Shown here one piece after another: positions 33,085 through 43,400 of a stretch of 64,000 nucleotides of DNA. This stretch comes from Chitinophaga niabensis (GTDB lineage Bacteria > Bacteroidota > Bacteroidia > Chitinophagales > Chitinophagaceae), in contig NZ_CP154260.1 in NCBI RefSeq assembly GCF_039545795.1, positions 4,903,001 to 4,967,000 on the forward strand. Direction: 5' to 3'. Position 1 is the stretch's first letter. Every line of letters begins with the position of its first letter. Made by a program: the position numbers and the translations under genes. The notes under the pieces are model-generated. The model was not told the DNA's origin and did not search any database. It worked only from the letters and a program-made list of their open reading frames with translations.

Positions 33085-36051
33085 ATGTACCTGAATTGCA
33101 AAACCTGGTTCAGCCTTCGCTATGGCACGATCAGAACAGATGAATTAGCGGCATTGGCACAGCAGTGCGGGATCACTTCCCTGGCACTCACCAATATCAA
33201 TGCCACTACAGATGCCTGGATGTTCATACAGGAATGTATGCAGCGGGACATTAAACCTATCCTTGGGCTGGAATGCAGGAACGGCGCCGCCTTCCGTTAT
33301 GTGATCCTGGCCCGTAACATGGAGGGCTGGCTGGAGATCAATCGTTTCTTATCACATCATCTGCAAACAGAAACACCCTTTCCCGAGAATGCACCTTTTC
33401 TCCCGCATACATTTGTGATCTATGCATGGGGAAGCCGTCCGCTGCAGGATCTTGCTGAACACGAATTGATGGGCGTACGGCCAAGGGAAGTGAACAAACT
33501 CTTCCGTTTTGACACCAAAAAATGGGCACATAAACTCGTGGTATTACAACCACTCACTTTCCAGGACAAGGAAGCACAACAACTGCACCGGGTATTAAGG
33601 GCGGTAGACAATAATCTGTTGATCAGTCAGCTTCCTGCGGAAGAAGTAGCAGGCCTGGATGAATGTTTTATTTCACCGTATCAGTTACTGGAACATTTTA
33701 GGGAATTGCCGGACATTGTAAAGAACACGCTAACGATCATGGAAGCCTGTGAGATCCGCTTCCGGTTCGGCAATCATTTAAATAAACAACGTTTTACAGA
33801 CAGCCGGGAAGGAGACCGGGAATTATTACGAAGTGAAGCCATGCGGGGTATGATCTACCGTTACGGCCCGGATAATAAAGAAGCGAAGGAAAGAGTGGAA
33901 AAGGAATTGCAGATCATTGACCAGCAGGATTTCAACGCTTATTTCCTCATTACCTGGGACATTGTGCGTTATGCCAGGAACAGGGGCTTTTTTCATGTAG
34001 GGCGTGGAAGTGGCGCCAATTCCGTGATCGCGTATTGCATGGAGATCACGAATGTGGATCCCATTGAACTGGATCTTTATTTCGAACGTTTCCTTAATCC
34101 GCATCGTACCTCTCCTCCTGATTTTGATATTGATTTTTCCTGGCGGGACAGGGACGAAGTGATCCAATATGTTTTTGATAAATACACAACAGCACACGCT
34201 GCCTTGTTAGGCACGGTTACTACATTCCAAACAAACGCTATCGTAAGGGAATTGGGCAAGGTATACGGATTGCCTAAAAAAGAATTGGACAAAATCCTTG
34301 AGAACCCTTACCAGGTGAAACTTGGGGAAGACGGCGTGCATCAGCGTATTATCCAATACGGCAGGAAGCTGGACCGTTTTCCCAATCACCTCAGTATTCA
34401 CGCAGGCGGTATCCTGATCAGTGATGCTCCCATTCATCAATATTGCGCAACGCATATGCCGCCAAAAGGATTCAGTACGGCGCAACTGGATATGCATATG
34501 GCAGAAGCCATCGGCTTATTCAAATTTGATCTCCTGAGCCAGCGAGGGCTGGGGCATATCAGGGATACCATGGACCTTATCCGTGAAAACAAAGGTCAGG
34601 AGGTTGATATCAATGATGTAAAAACCTTCATGGAAAATGAAGATGTAAAAAATGCCTTGAGAACGGTTAACACTATCGGTTGCTTTTACATAGAATCTCC
34701 TGCCATGCGACAGCTGCTGCTGAAACTGAAATGTGATGATTACATTACCCTGGTGGCAGCGAGTTCTATTATCCGGCCCGGCGTTGCACAGGCTGGTATG
34801 ATGCGGCAATATGTACTGAACTTCCATGCGCCGGATAAGGTGAAATACCTTCACCCTATTATGAAATCCCTGCTGGGAGAAACATATGGCGTAATGGTGT
34901 ACCAGGAGGATGTGATCAAAGTAGCACATCATTTTGCAGATATGGACCTTGCTGATGCAGATATTTTAAGAAGAGCGATGGCAGGTAAATACCGGGGACA
35001 GAATAATTTCGAGAAGATCAAAAAACTGTTCTTTGATAACTGCGCCAGGATAGGACATCCTGAAGAGATAAGCCAGGAGGTATGGCGGCAGATAGCCAGC
35101 TTCGCGAACTTCTCTTTTTCAAAAGCACACTCCGCCAGTTTTGCAGTAGAGAGTTACCAGAGCTTATACCTGAAAACATTTTTCCCTGCGGAATTCATGG
35201 TAGCGGTGATCAATAATTTCGGCGGGTTCTATAACAGAGAATTGTACTTCCGGGAATTGCAGAAAACAGGTGTGGCCTTATTTCCTCCCTGCATCAATAA
35301 CAGTGATTATGCTACCAATATCAAAGGCCGGCAGGTATTTGTGGGTTTCATTCATGTAGAAAGACTGGAGCAGGCATGGATGGAACGAGTACTCCTGGAC
35401 CGTAAGCACAACGGGCTTTACAGCAGTCTTGAGCATTTTGTGGAAAGAACCGATCCCGGTGCGGAGCAACTGGAGATCCTTATCCGTATCGGGGCATTTA
35501 ACTTTACCGGCTACACTAAAAAAGAACTGCTCTGGAAGAGTGCTGTTTTATTGAGAACAGCGCCACCGGATGAAAACAAACCCCGGCTCTTTGCAGAACC
35601 TTCCCGCAGCTGGGATCTTCCCATGCTCTCCTATCGCCAGCATGAAGATGCTTTTGATGAAATAGAATTACTGGGATTTCCATTGTGTTCCCCATTCGAC
35701 ATACTGGAACATGACCATCGCAGATATATGCCTGCCAGGGATTTTTCGCAGAACCTTGGAAGGCATGTGCATACGATCGGTTACCTGGTATGTTTAAAAC
35801 ATGTATACACCAGTAAAAACGAACCCATGTGTTTTGGTACTTTCCTGGACAAGGAAGGTGACTTCATGGACACCGTACATTTTCCGGACAGCCTGCGGCA
35901 ATATCCATTTATGAAAAGTGGTTTCTATATTATGGAAGGCAGGGTAATGGAGGAATTTGGGGTGTATACCTTAGATGTACATGTGATGCGGAAGATCGGG
36001 TACTTTGAGGATAAAACTCCTGGTGCCGCCGTACAGATGATGGCGAGGTAG
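33085..36051 (+). CDS. DNA polymerase III alpha-like subunit (DnaE2-type, error-prone)
   Basis: A 988-aa C-family polymerase, shorter than replicative DnaE (about 1160-1200 aa). The PHP domain at the N-terminus has lost the metal histidines: where DnaE reads HxHSxxS this one reads LNCKTWFSLRYG (residues 3-14), so no proofreading activity is expected there. The polymerase site is intact: VGRGSGANSVIAYCMEITNVD, SPPDFDIDFSWRDRDEV (Asp near 347-349) and AIGLFKFDLLSQRGLGH. A C-terminal OB fold is present (IGYLVCLKHVYTSKN, then FGTFLDKEGDFMD). Pairing with a Y-family polymerase in a repressor-controlled operon parallels ImuB-DnaE2 mutagenesis cassettes. Confidence 0.93.
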   Translation: MYLNCKTWFSLRYGTIRTDELAALAQQCGITSLALTNINATTDAWMFIQECMQRDIKPILGLECRNGAAFRYVILARNMEGWLEINRFLSHHLQTETPFPENAPFLPHTFVIYAWGSRPLQDLAEHELMGVRPREVNKLFRFDTKKWAHKLVVLQPLTFQDKEAQQLHRVLRAVDNNLLISQLPAEEVAGLDECFISPYQLLEHFRELPDIVKNTLTIMEACEIRFRFGNHLNKQRFTDSREGDRELLRSEAMRGMIYRYGPDNKEAKERVEKELQIIDQQDFNAYFLITWDIVRYARNRGFFHVGRGSGANSVIAYCMEITNVDPIELDLYFERFLNPHRTSPPDFDIDFSWRDRDEVIQYVFDKYTTAHAALLGTVTTFQTNAIVRELGKVYGLPKKELDKILENPYQVKLGEDGVHQRIIQYGRKLDRFPNHLSIHAGGILISDAPIHQYCATHMPPKGFSTAQLDMHMAEAIGLFKFDLLSQRGLGHIRDTMDLIRENKGQEVDINDVKTFMENEDVKNALRTVNTIGCFYIESPAMRQLLLKLKCDDYITLVAASSIIRPGVAQAGMMRQYVLNFHAPDKVKYLHPIMKSLLGETYGVMVYQEDVIKVAHHFADMDLADADILRRAMAGKYRGQNNFEKIKKLFFDNCARIGHPEEISQEVWRQIASFANFSFSKAHSASFAVESYQSLYLKTFFPAEFMVAVINNFGGFYNRELYFRELQKTGVALFPPCINNSDYATNIKGRQVFVGFIHVERLEQAWMERVLLDRKHNGLYSSLEHFVERTDPGAEQLEILIRIGAFNFTGYTKKELLWKSAVLLRTAPPDENKPRLFAEPSRSWDLPMLSYRQHEDAFDEIELLGFPLCSPFDILEHDHRRYMPARDFSQNLGRHVHTIGYLVCLKHVYTSKNEPMCFGTFLDKEGDFMDTVHFPDSLRQYPFMKSGFYIMEGRVMEEFGVYTLDVHVMRKIGYFEDKTPGAAVQMMAR

Positions 36052-36077
36052 GCTTTTCTCCATCATATATACATCAA

Positions 36078-36116
36078 AACAGGCTGTACCCTTTTATGGA
36101 TACAGCCTGTTCTTTT
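36078..36116. terminator. Bidirectional intrinsic terminator
   Basis: Stem 36078-36088 (AACAGGCTGTA) with 36101-36111 and a 12-nt loop, then CTTTTTG. It ends dnaE on the plus strand and, with TTTTG on the other side, aspartate kinase on the minus strand. Confidence 0.9.
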
Positions 36117-36132
36117 TGTTTCTTTTATTCTA

Positions 36133-37455
36133 TTAATCGAGATTGAATAATCCTTTGTTCAGTAAGCGTAAGGTTTGTTCCTTATACTGTCCACCTACGA
36201 GGATAGAGATGTTATGCCTGCTGCCACCATAGGAGATCATGCGCAAAGGCACTTCTTCCAGTGATTCAAATAACTTCTTGATGATGGAAGGCGTAGCGGC
36301 TACTTCATTTCCTACGATAGAAACAATCGCCTGGTGGTGATCCAGTTCCACAGAGCCAAAGGGCTGCAGTTCTTTCAGGATCTGCTCCAGGTGTTTTTTA
36401 TCATCGATGGTGATAGAAACAGCTACTTCGGAAGTAGTGATCATATCGATGGGTGTGCGGTATTTTTCAAACACTTCAAAGATCTTACGGAGGAAACCGT
36501 AGGCCAGCAGCATACGGCTGCTCTTGATCTTGATAGCGATGATACCATCTTTTGCAGCGATAGCTTTTGCACCGTTACCATCCGGCATTTCCGTGATGAT
36601 GGTACCTTTTGCTTCCGGCTGCATGGTGTTGAGCAATTTAACAGGGATGTTAAAATGCTGTGCAGGCCAGATAGATGCAGGGTGCAGGATCTTGGCGCCG
36701 AAATAAGCCAGCTCAGCTGCTTCATCGAAAGACAGCTGATCGATGGGGAAAGTTTTCTTTACAACACGGGGATCGTTATTATGCATACCATCAATGTCCG
36801 TCCAGATCTGAATTTCAGAAGCCTGGATAGCGGCACCTATCAGGGATGCAGAGTAATCACTGCCACCTCTCTTGAGGTTATCAATTTCACCGCGTGCATT
36901 GCGGCAGATGTATCCTTGCGTGATGAAGAGCGTATGACCTTTTTCCTGATCAACCAAAGCACTGAGGCGGACTTTCATGCGTGGGATCTCAGGTTCTTCA
37001 AACTCATCGATACTCATGAATTCCAGTGCGGGGAGCAAAACTGCTTTGATACCGGCATCTTCCAGGTAAGCGCAGAAGAGTTTGGTAGAGAGCAGTTCAC
37101 CCTGTGCCAGGATATCTTTATTCAAGGCTTCGTTGAAAGAGATGCGGAGGATGATGTTGAGGAACTCAAAATGTTCGTCTACGATGGCTTTAGCCTTTTG
37201 GCGGCCGGCATCACTTTTCACCAATTCATCACAGAAAGTACGGTAGTGTGCTTCCAGCTTGTCTATCTGCTGTTTAGCCACGTCCTTCTTTCCTTCTGCG
37301 AGCGATTGACTGATCTCAACGAGGGAATTGGTTGTGCCAGATAAGGCGGATAATACCACAATCTTGGCATCGTTATCCGCTGTTATCAACTTCGCTACGG
37401 CATGCATACGCTCTGGTTTTCCAACCGAGGTTCCGCCAAATTTCAAGACTTTCAT
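36133..37455 (-). CDS. lysC: Aspartate kinase
   Basis: Phosphorylates aspartate, the first step to lysine, threonine, methionine and diaminopimelate. The 440 aa start MKVLKFGGTSVGKPERM (kinase nucleotide loop), with FITQGYICRNARGEIDNLKRGGSDYSAS and EIQIWTDIDGMHNNDPRVV in the amino-acid kinase domain. Two C-terminal ACT domains (about 300-440: IIAIKIKSSRMLLAYGFL and HQAIVSIVGNEVA) suggest feedback control. This is the monofunctional form with no homoserine dehydrogenase. It lies 22 nt downstream of the Ldh-family gene on the same strand and ends at a shared terminator. Confidence 0.96.
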   Translation of the reverse strand: MKVLKFGGTSVGKPERMHAVAKLITADNDAKIVVLSALSGTTNSLVEISQSLAEGKKDVAKQQIDKLEAHYRTFCDELVKSDAGRQKAKAIVDEHFEFLNIILRISFNEALNKDILAQGELLSTKLFCAYLEDAGIKAVLLPALEFMSIDEFEEPEIPRMKVRLSALVDQEKGHTLFITQGYICRNARGEIDNLKRGGSDYSASLIGAAIQASEIQIWTDIDGMHNNDPRVVKKTFPIDQLSFDEAAELAYFGAKILHPASIWPAQHFNIPVKLLNTMQPEAKGTIITEMPDGNGAKAIAAKDGIIAIKIKSSRMLLAYGFLRKIFEVFEKYRTPIDMITTSEVAVSITIDDKKHLEQILKELQPFGSVELDHHQAIVSIVGNEVAATPSIIKKLFESLEEVPLRMISYGGSRHNISILVGGQYKEQTLRLLNKGLFNLD

Positions 37456-37477
37456 TAATTGTTACGGTATATGTTGC

Positions 37478-38554
37478 TTAAAAATCGATTTTAAATCTCA
37501 TGGCTATTTCGGAGAGGTCCCTTACTACAGGGTCCAATAAAGGAACACCAGTTACTCTCCTGTCTGCTTCCATTTCCCTTTCCGGATCGCCGGGGATCAG
37601 TACTTTTTCTTCTCCTTCCACCGTTTCGGCACTTCTGAACCTGCCGATCCATTTATCCATATGGTCTTTAAATTCGTCTGCCGGCCTGAAAGCGTCTACC
37701 CGCATGGCTCCGAAGAAATGTCCCAGTCCTTTTCCCACCGGATCGGGCGGCAAAGGTAAGAAACTAACGAATGGCGGCGCCCATGGACCATAATTTGCGC
37801 CCGAAAGTACGGCAGAAAAAATATCTACCACAGATCCGAGGCAATATCCTTTGTGGCTTCCATGTTCCCGGTCGCCTCCCAAAGGCAGCAAAGCCCCGCC
37901 ACTCTTGAGTTCGTTGGGATTTGTGCTGGGAGCACCGTGTTTATCCTGGATCCAGCCCAGTGGGGCTTCCTGTTCTTTTCTTTGTAATATTTCCAGTTTG
38001 CCGTTAGCAGCCGTAGTGGTGGCAAAATCCGCCACAAAAGCCGGTTGCTGATTAGCCGGGATGGCTACGGCAATGGGATTGGTGCCCAGCATACGTTCCG
38101 TGGCAAAAGTGGGCGCTACGAGGGGGCTGGCATTGGTCATTGCCATTCCGATCATATCCTGCTGCAGGGCCATCATAGCATGATAACCTGCAATACCGAA
38201 GTGATTGGAATTACGGACACTTACCCAGCCGGTACCGGCAATTTTAGCTTTATCGATGGCCACCTGCATGGCAAAAGGGGCCACTACCAGGCCAAGGCCG
38301 CTATCACCATCCACCACAGCAGTGCTGGGGGTTTCGTGAACGATCTTAATATCCGGTTTGGCGTTGATACGGCCGGCTTCCCAGAGACGGATATAACCGG
38401 AAAGGCGTGCCACGCCATGAGAGTCTATTCCCCTGAGATCCGCAGAAAGCAATACCGTGGAGGCCAGTTCTGCATGTTCGGGGGAACAGCCCATTTTTAT
38501 AAAAACGTCCCGGGTAAAAGCGTGGAGATGTTCGTAGGGAAAAACCTGTTCCAT
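37478..38554 (-). CDS. Ldh-family (malate/L-lactate/ureidoglycolate-type) NAD(P)-dependent oxidoreductase
   Basis: A 358-aa member of the YlbC/AllD/ComC family, unrelated to classical malate dehydrogenase. The family signature LLSADLRGIDSHGVARLSGYI holds the catalytic His in DSHG. VDGDSGLGLVVAPFAM, SVRNSNHFGIAGYHAMMAL (NSNHFG) and LGTNPIAVAIPA are the conserved cofactor and substrate segments. Substrates in the family include malate, sulfolactate, ureidoglycolate and delta1-piperideine-2-carboxylate; none can be chosen here. The start overlaps the DUF3467 stop by one base, and aspartate kinase follows 22 nt later, so a three-gene operon is likely. Confidence 0.93.
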   Translation of the reverse strand: MEQVFPYEHLHAFTRDVFIKMGCSPEHAELASTVLLSADLRGIDSHGVARLSGYIRLWEAGRINAKPDIKIVHETPSTAVVDGDSGLGLVVAPFAMQVAIDKAKIAGTGWVSVRNSNHFGIAGYHAMMALQQDMIGMAMTNASPLVAPTFATERMLGTNPIAVAIPANQQPAFVADFATTTAANGKLEILQRKEQEAPLGWIQDKHGAPSTNPNELKSGGALLPLGGDREHGSHKGYCLGSVVDIFSAVLSGANYGPWAPPFVSFLPLPPDPVGKGLGHFFGAMRVDAFRPADEFKDHMDKWIGRFRSAETVEGEEKVLIPGDPEREMEADRRVTGVPLLDPVVRDLSEIAMRFKIDF

Positions 38555-38868
38555 TATGCTTGCGCTGTTGGCCCTCCGAAATTCATGGGAATAGATGAAA
38601 CCGGTTCCTGGTCCTGAATGGTACCATGCTGCGATTCATATTTCTTAACGTTATCCGCCAGTGCCTTCATCAGCCTTTTGGCATGCTGGGGCGTGAGGAT
38701 GATCCTTGATTTTACTTTTGCTTTGGGTAAACCAGGCATCACATTAATAAAATCTACCACAAACTCAGACGGGGAGTGGGTAATAATAGCCAGATTAGCA
38801 TAAGTTCCGTCTGCAATTTCTTCGGTCAGCTCTATGTTCAACTGCTGCTGCTCTTCCTGATTTTCCAT
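38554..38868 (-). CDS. DUF3467 domain protein
   Basis: A 104-aa cytoplasmic protein that fills the DUF3467 family: LNIELTEEIADGTYANLAII, PSEFVVDFINVMPGLPKAKV and SRIILTPQHAKRLMKALADNV. The family is common in Bacteroidota and other bacteria; function unknown. I chose ATG 38868 (MENQEEQQQ); a TTG 24 nt upstream is less likely. On the minus strand TACTTTTG (38897-38890) fits the -7 consensus. The last base of its stop is the first of the Ldh-family ATG. Confidence 0.9.
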   Translation of the reverse strand: MENQEEQQQLNIELTEEIADGTYANLAIITHSPSEFVVDFINVMPGLPKAKVKSRIILTPQHAKRLMKALADNVKKYESQHGTIQDQEPVSSIPMNFGGPTAQA

Positions 38869-38894
38869 TATTTGTGCTTTAATGTGGTACAAAA

Positions 38895-38932
38895 GTAAAA
38901 AACAGCCCCCGCATTTGGAGACTGTTTTTTAC
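38895..38932 (-). terminator. Intrinsic terminator for the SusC/SusD operon
   Basis: Perfect 11-bp arms, 38895-38905 (GTAAAAAACAG) and 38922-38932, extended inward by further C-G pairs. On the minus strand a TTTTTT run closes it, 48 nt after the SusD stop. It also abuts the -7 box of the DUF3467 gene. Confidence 0.88.
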
Positions 38933-38979
38933 AAGTTGCTACTTTTTGATTATCGGGACACTATTTGGGGTTTTCAAGA

Positions 38980-40458
38980 TCATTGTTTATCCCACCAGAC
39001 ACGGGTATCGTGGGTATCTGCACCCTGGCGGGCAACAGCTTCTTTATAGGCTGGCTCGTTCAGGGTGGCTTCATTTACCGGGTATGCATATCTGCGGGGG
39101 ATCTGTTTACTTGAATTCACCGCATAAATAGTTGGTTTCAATGCAGGGAAACCACTTCTTCTCCATTCTGCCCATCCTTCCCAGCCATTGGGATACAGCG
39201 CTATCCATTTCTGGGTACCCAGCTTGCGGGGAGTTTCCCCTCCTGCCCAGGATGTTTTTGGATTAGCAATATAGGCATCATAAGCCGCCTGGGTGAAAAC
39301 GCCCCATTGTTCCCAGGATGCCTTGATAGCATCGTTGTACAATTGTCCTGCGTTTTCGGCCGTCCAGCCTAATGTTGCTGCTTCTGCGCGGGATAATAAT
39401 ACCTGTGCAGCCGTGATCACATAATCCGGAGATGTTTGGCCTGTAATATTCTTGCCTACTTTAGAATATACAGGGTTAAGGGCAGACCATTCAATCAGCA
39501 ACTGGCGGGTAAGACCATACGGCACCGGTTTAATGACACCACCGGCAATTGCATCCGCAAATGCGTTTACACGGGGATCATTATAAGCGCCCAGGGTATC
39601 TGCCAGTGTATTGGAGATGGCATAGTCAGAACGGCCGTCATACATCTGGAACCAGGGGTTTTTAAAAGAACTGCCGGGCCATTTCATGATCACGTTTTTG
39701 CTGTTGGCATCTATGAGCCCTGCAGGATCTGCCAATGCTGCGGCAAATTCGGTTTTAGGAAGGTTGCCCATATCCGTATTCCTTTTGGAGAGGCGGAGTG
39801 CCATTATCAAACGGAAAGTGTTGGCAAAACGTTTCCATTGTGCCGCATCGCCGCCAAACAGGATATCTCCTTTAACAGCAGCACCATTGTCGAACTGCGC
39901 CATTGCCTCTTTTAGTTCCTTAAAGAGATCTGTATAGATATCTTTCTGGGTATCGTACTTAGGTGTTGGTGTTTCAGATAATGCTTCCGTGTAAGGTATA
40001 TCTCCCCACTGATCTGTGAGCAGTGCAAAGTAATACACCCTCAGGATCCGGGCAATGGCTATCTGGTTATTATTAGAACCACCGGAAGTAACTGTTGCCA
40101 ATCCTTTTTTATCAGCGTCTGTATTATACTTAATGATATTGGTGAGATCTTCCAGCGGGCCTGCATAAAATTGGGACCAGCCTCTTGCAGTAACTGAATA
40201 CTGTGATTCATCCGGATACTGTGTTTGCGAAGTATACTGTGCATACATAGCGCCTTCATTTAAGAAGCGCACGTCAAATGCATAAGTAACCGTCATACTT
40301 CTGCCGCTGCCAAAGTAGGCGAGTGAGTTTGTTAAGAGTGCGGATGTAACAGGCCCGGTAGCAGAGTTCGGGGAAACGTTCAGGTCTCCAAAATCCTTGC
40401 AGGCCGGTGCGCTGATCAATGTGGCGCTCAGTATTCCTATATAGAGTAATTTTTTCAT
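38980..40458 (-). CDS. SusD/RagB-family outer-membrane nutrient-binding lipoprotein
   Basis: A 492-aa surface lipoprotein: signal peptide ending LISAPAC with C20, then KDFGDLNVSPNSATGPV, the N-terminal start shared by SusD-like proteins of the SusD_2 type. The helical TPR core includes ARILRVYYFALLTDQWGDIPY and AQWKRFANTFRLIMALRLSK. The C-terminus has WEGWAEWRRSGFPAL and RRYAYPVNEATLNEPAY, which are family hallmarks. It binds a glycan or peptide and passes it to the SusC channel, whose gene ends 11 nt upstream. No glycoside hydrolase, peptidase or regulator adjoins, so the substrate is open. Confidence 0.95.
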   Translation of the reverse strand: MKKLLYIGILSATLISAPACKDFGDLNVSPNSATGPVTSALLTNSLAYFGSGRSMTVTYAFDVRFLNEGAMYAQYTSQTQYPDESQYSVTARGWSQFYAGPLEDLTNIIKYNTDADKKGLATVTSGGSNNNQIAIARILRVYYFALLTDQWGDIPYTEALSETPTPKYDTQKDIYTDLFKELKEAMAQFDNGAAVKGDILFGGDAAQWKRFANTFRLIMALRLSKRNTDMGNLPKTEFAAALADPAGLIDANSKNVIMKWPGSSFKNPWFQMYDGRSDYAISNTLADTLGAYNDPRVNAFADAIAGGVIKPVPYGLTRQLLIEWSALNPVYSKVGKNITGQTSPDYVITAAQVLLSRAEAATLGWTAENAGQLYNDAIKASWEQWGVFTQAAYDAYIANPKTSWAGGETPRKLGTQKWIALYPNGWEGWAEWRRSGFPALKPTIYAVNSSKQIPRRYAYPVNEATLNEPAYKEAVARQGADTHDTRVWWDKQ

Positions 40459-40469
40459 TGTCGTAAATT

Positions 40470-43400
40470 TTAGAATCCTAACCTGAGATTAATACCAATG
40501 GAACGTACACCCGGCATCTGACCATTTTCACCGAAGCGGCCAGAGAGTTCGGATGGATCGAATCCTTTTTCATCTGCGTAGATCATTAATACATTCCTGG
40601 CTACTACTGAAATATTAGCGCGTGTGAAGATCTTGCGGGCCATATTAGCTACAGGGAAATTATAACCCAATGATACTTCCCGCAGTTTGATGAAGGATGC
40701 ATCGTAGATAGACATCTCAGCCATGTTGGAATTGGTACGGAACTGATGCCAGTATAATTGTGCATCTACATACATCTTCACCGGTTTTCCATCTTTATCT
40801 ACACCGGATACATTTACACCACCACCATCTGCAACGGGATCCCGTACAGGATTACCTTTATCATTGTTAACGGCAGTTTTAGCCATCAGGCCGGAGAAAG
40901 AACCCCAGAAATCAGACAGGGAGAAGTATTTACCCCCTTTCTGAAAATCGACCACTGCACTCAGTGTAATGTCTTTGTAAGTGAAAGTATTGAACCATCC
41001 GCCTGTGAATTCAGGTAATACAGAACCGAAATAGAGATTCGGTGCCATTTCGAATGTACCATCCGCTTTTAAGATGGGTACACCTGCTTCATTGCGTTTG
41101 ATACCGTTACCACGTAATTGTCCCCATTCCTGGTTATCTACAGAATGTACTACCTGTACTGCGCTAAATGCAGGTGCAGCACCTCCTCTATCTGTATTAG
41201 GCAAGGTATAGGTACTGAGGTTCGGAGCCAGTTTTACAACTTTGGAAGTACCTTTTGAAAAGTTCACAATCGTTTCCCAGCTGAAGTTCTTGCTGGCAAC
41301 AGGTGTACCATTCAACTGTATTTCCACACCACTTCTTACAACGCTGCCGGCATTGATGGTTTTGGATAAAAATCCACTGGCGTTTGAAATATTCACATCC
41401 AGGATCTCATTCCTTTTATCCTCGTGATAATAGGTGAAACTGGCGCCCACGCGGCTATTAAAGAATCTCAGGTCAAGGCCCAGTTCTCCGGAAGAAGAAA
41501 GAGAAGGCAGGATACCATCATTGGGTTGGATATTCGGCGTGGTCATCACAGAGTTGCCCGGGCCGAATGGGTTCTGGCCTAAAGTATATAACAGGTCCAG
41601 GCCATAAGGATCAAGGTCAGATCCTATCTGTGCCCAGCTGGCTCTTACTTTACCAAATGTAAGTGCAGGGAAACTTTCTTTCAGGAATTCACTGAATACA
41701 ATACTGGCACCCACGGAAGGATACCAATAGGAGTTATTATCCTTGGGTAATGCAGAGCTGATGTCGTTCCGGATAGAGAAGTCTACAAAGAACGTTTCCT
41801 TCCAGCCCAGTGTACCTCTTCCGTAAGCACTTCTTACTGTTTTCCTGGTGCGGGTATTTGAGTAACTGATAGGATCGACAGAATTGCTCAGTGCAAAGAG
41901 GTTGGGTACAGTTAAACCCTGGTTCGTATTTGCGGCAATAAAGGAAGTGGTATTCTTTCTTACGTTTCCACCGATGTTCAGATCTACAGAGAGATCATTA
42001 AAGAATTTATTATTGTAGGTGGCCAATACTTCATAGTTATCCTCACGGGCAAAAGTTTGCCTGGTGGAATAACTTTGTTTTACGCCTGTTTGGTTAGCGC
42101 TTACTTCCAGGATGTAGGGTATTTTATTCTCGAAACTGGTATTCAGTTCATTCCTTCTCAGGAACCCTGCTATCCTGAAGTGATCGTTGAGTTTATAGGT
42201 AAGGTTGATATCTCCGATCAGGCGGTTCCTGTTTGCCTGGTTATCCACGTTATCAAAATAGCTGAATGGATTGTACCAGTAGTTAGGCCCGTAGAAAGCT
42301 TTGGGGTTGGATGCGGAGTAGGATTCGGGGTTGTTATGGTTCCAGCTTCCCAATGCACCTTGCGGAGAACGGAGATCTCTAAGTTCTTTCATTTTCTTCA
42401 TATCCAGATCCCGGTGAAACCACTGGTTGAATGACCCGGTAGAGTTATTGGAATATCCATCCACAAACTCCCCTTTCAACTTTTCAGTGGTGTAGAAAAT
42501 GTTGGATGCGATGGTGAAATGTTTGCCGAGGTTAAATGAGTTCTGCGTGGAGATACTGTTCTTATCTATGCTGGTTCCGGGCATTACACCAGAACGTTGC
42601 AGATTAGTGAACGATACTCTTACGGTGTAGTTATCGCCACCCTGGCTGAACTGCACATTGTTATTGAGTGAAAGGCCGGTCCTGTAGAAATCTTTGACGT
42701 TATTTTTCTGGGGGGTCAGGGATGCTGTTTTACCAAAGTTTGCACCGGGATACCAGGCGTACCATGGAATATATTCCTGGCCTGTCATTTCTGGACCCCA
42801 GCTGGCATCATCGGAATAGTCGTGATAATACTTTCCGTCCAGCGCTTTCCATTCTTCCGGCTGGCCGGCTGCCCATTTGTATTGCGTGAGTTCGGAGTTA
42901 CCTCCGCCAGAATACCTGTTCTGATAATCAGGGATGAGATACACGCGATCGAATGTGGTGGTTTGATTTATTTCCAGGCCAATGCCGGATTGCAGTTTCC
43001 CTTTTTTGGAGGTAACTATCACCACACCTGCGTCTGCACGTTGGCCGTACAAAGCTGTAGCGGTGGGGCCTTTGAGGACGGAAACACTTTCCACGTCATC
43101 CATATTGATGTCGTCCGGACTGATAGGTGTACCATCCAATACGAACAATGGATTTTTATCCACCAGAGAGCCGGCGCCTCTTAAACGGATCACGGCACCT
43201 TCGCCGATCTTTGCTCCGGACTGGCCCTGGATCTGCACACCGGCGATCTTACCAGCCAAAGCAGTGCTGATGTTGGTTTCCCTTGTTTGTGTGAGTTTGT
43301 CTGCATTGATCTGTTGCACGGAATAGGAAACAGATTTCTGCGAGCGTTTGATACCGAGTGCTGTCACTACTACTTCCTGGAGGCTTTTGTTGTCTGTGAT

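Noticed and set aside
36334..37344. 336-codon plus-strand frame antisense to aspartate kinase
   Set aside because: Shadow of a conserved gene; composition is the reverse complement of typical coding sequence and shows no domain.
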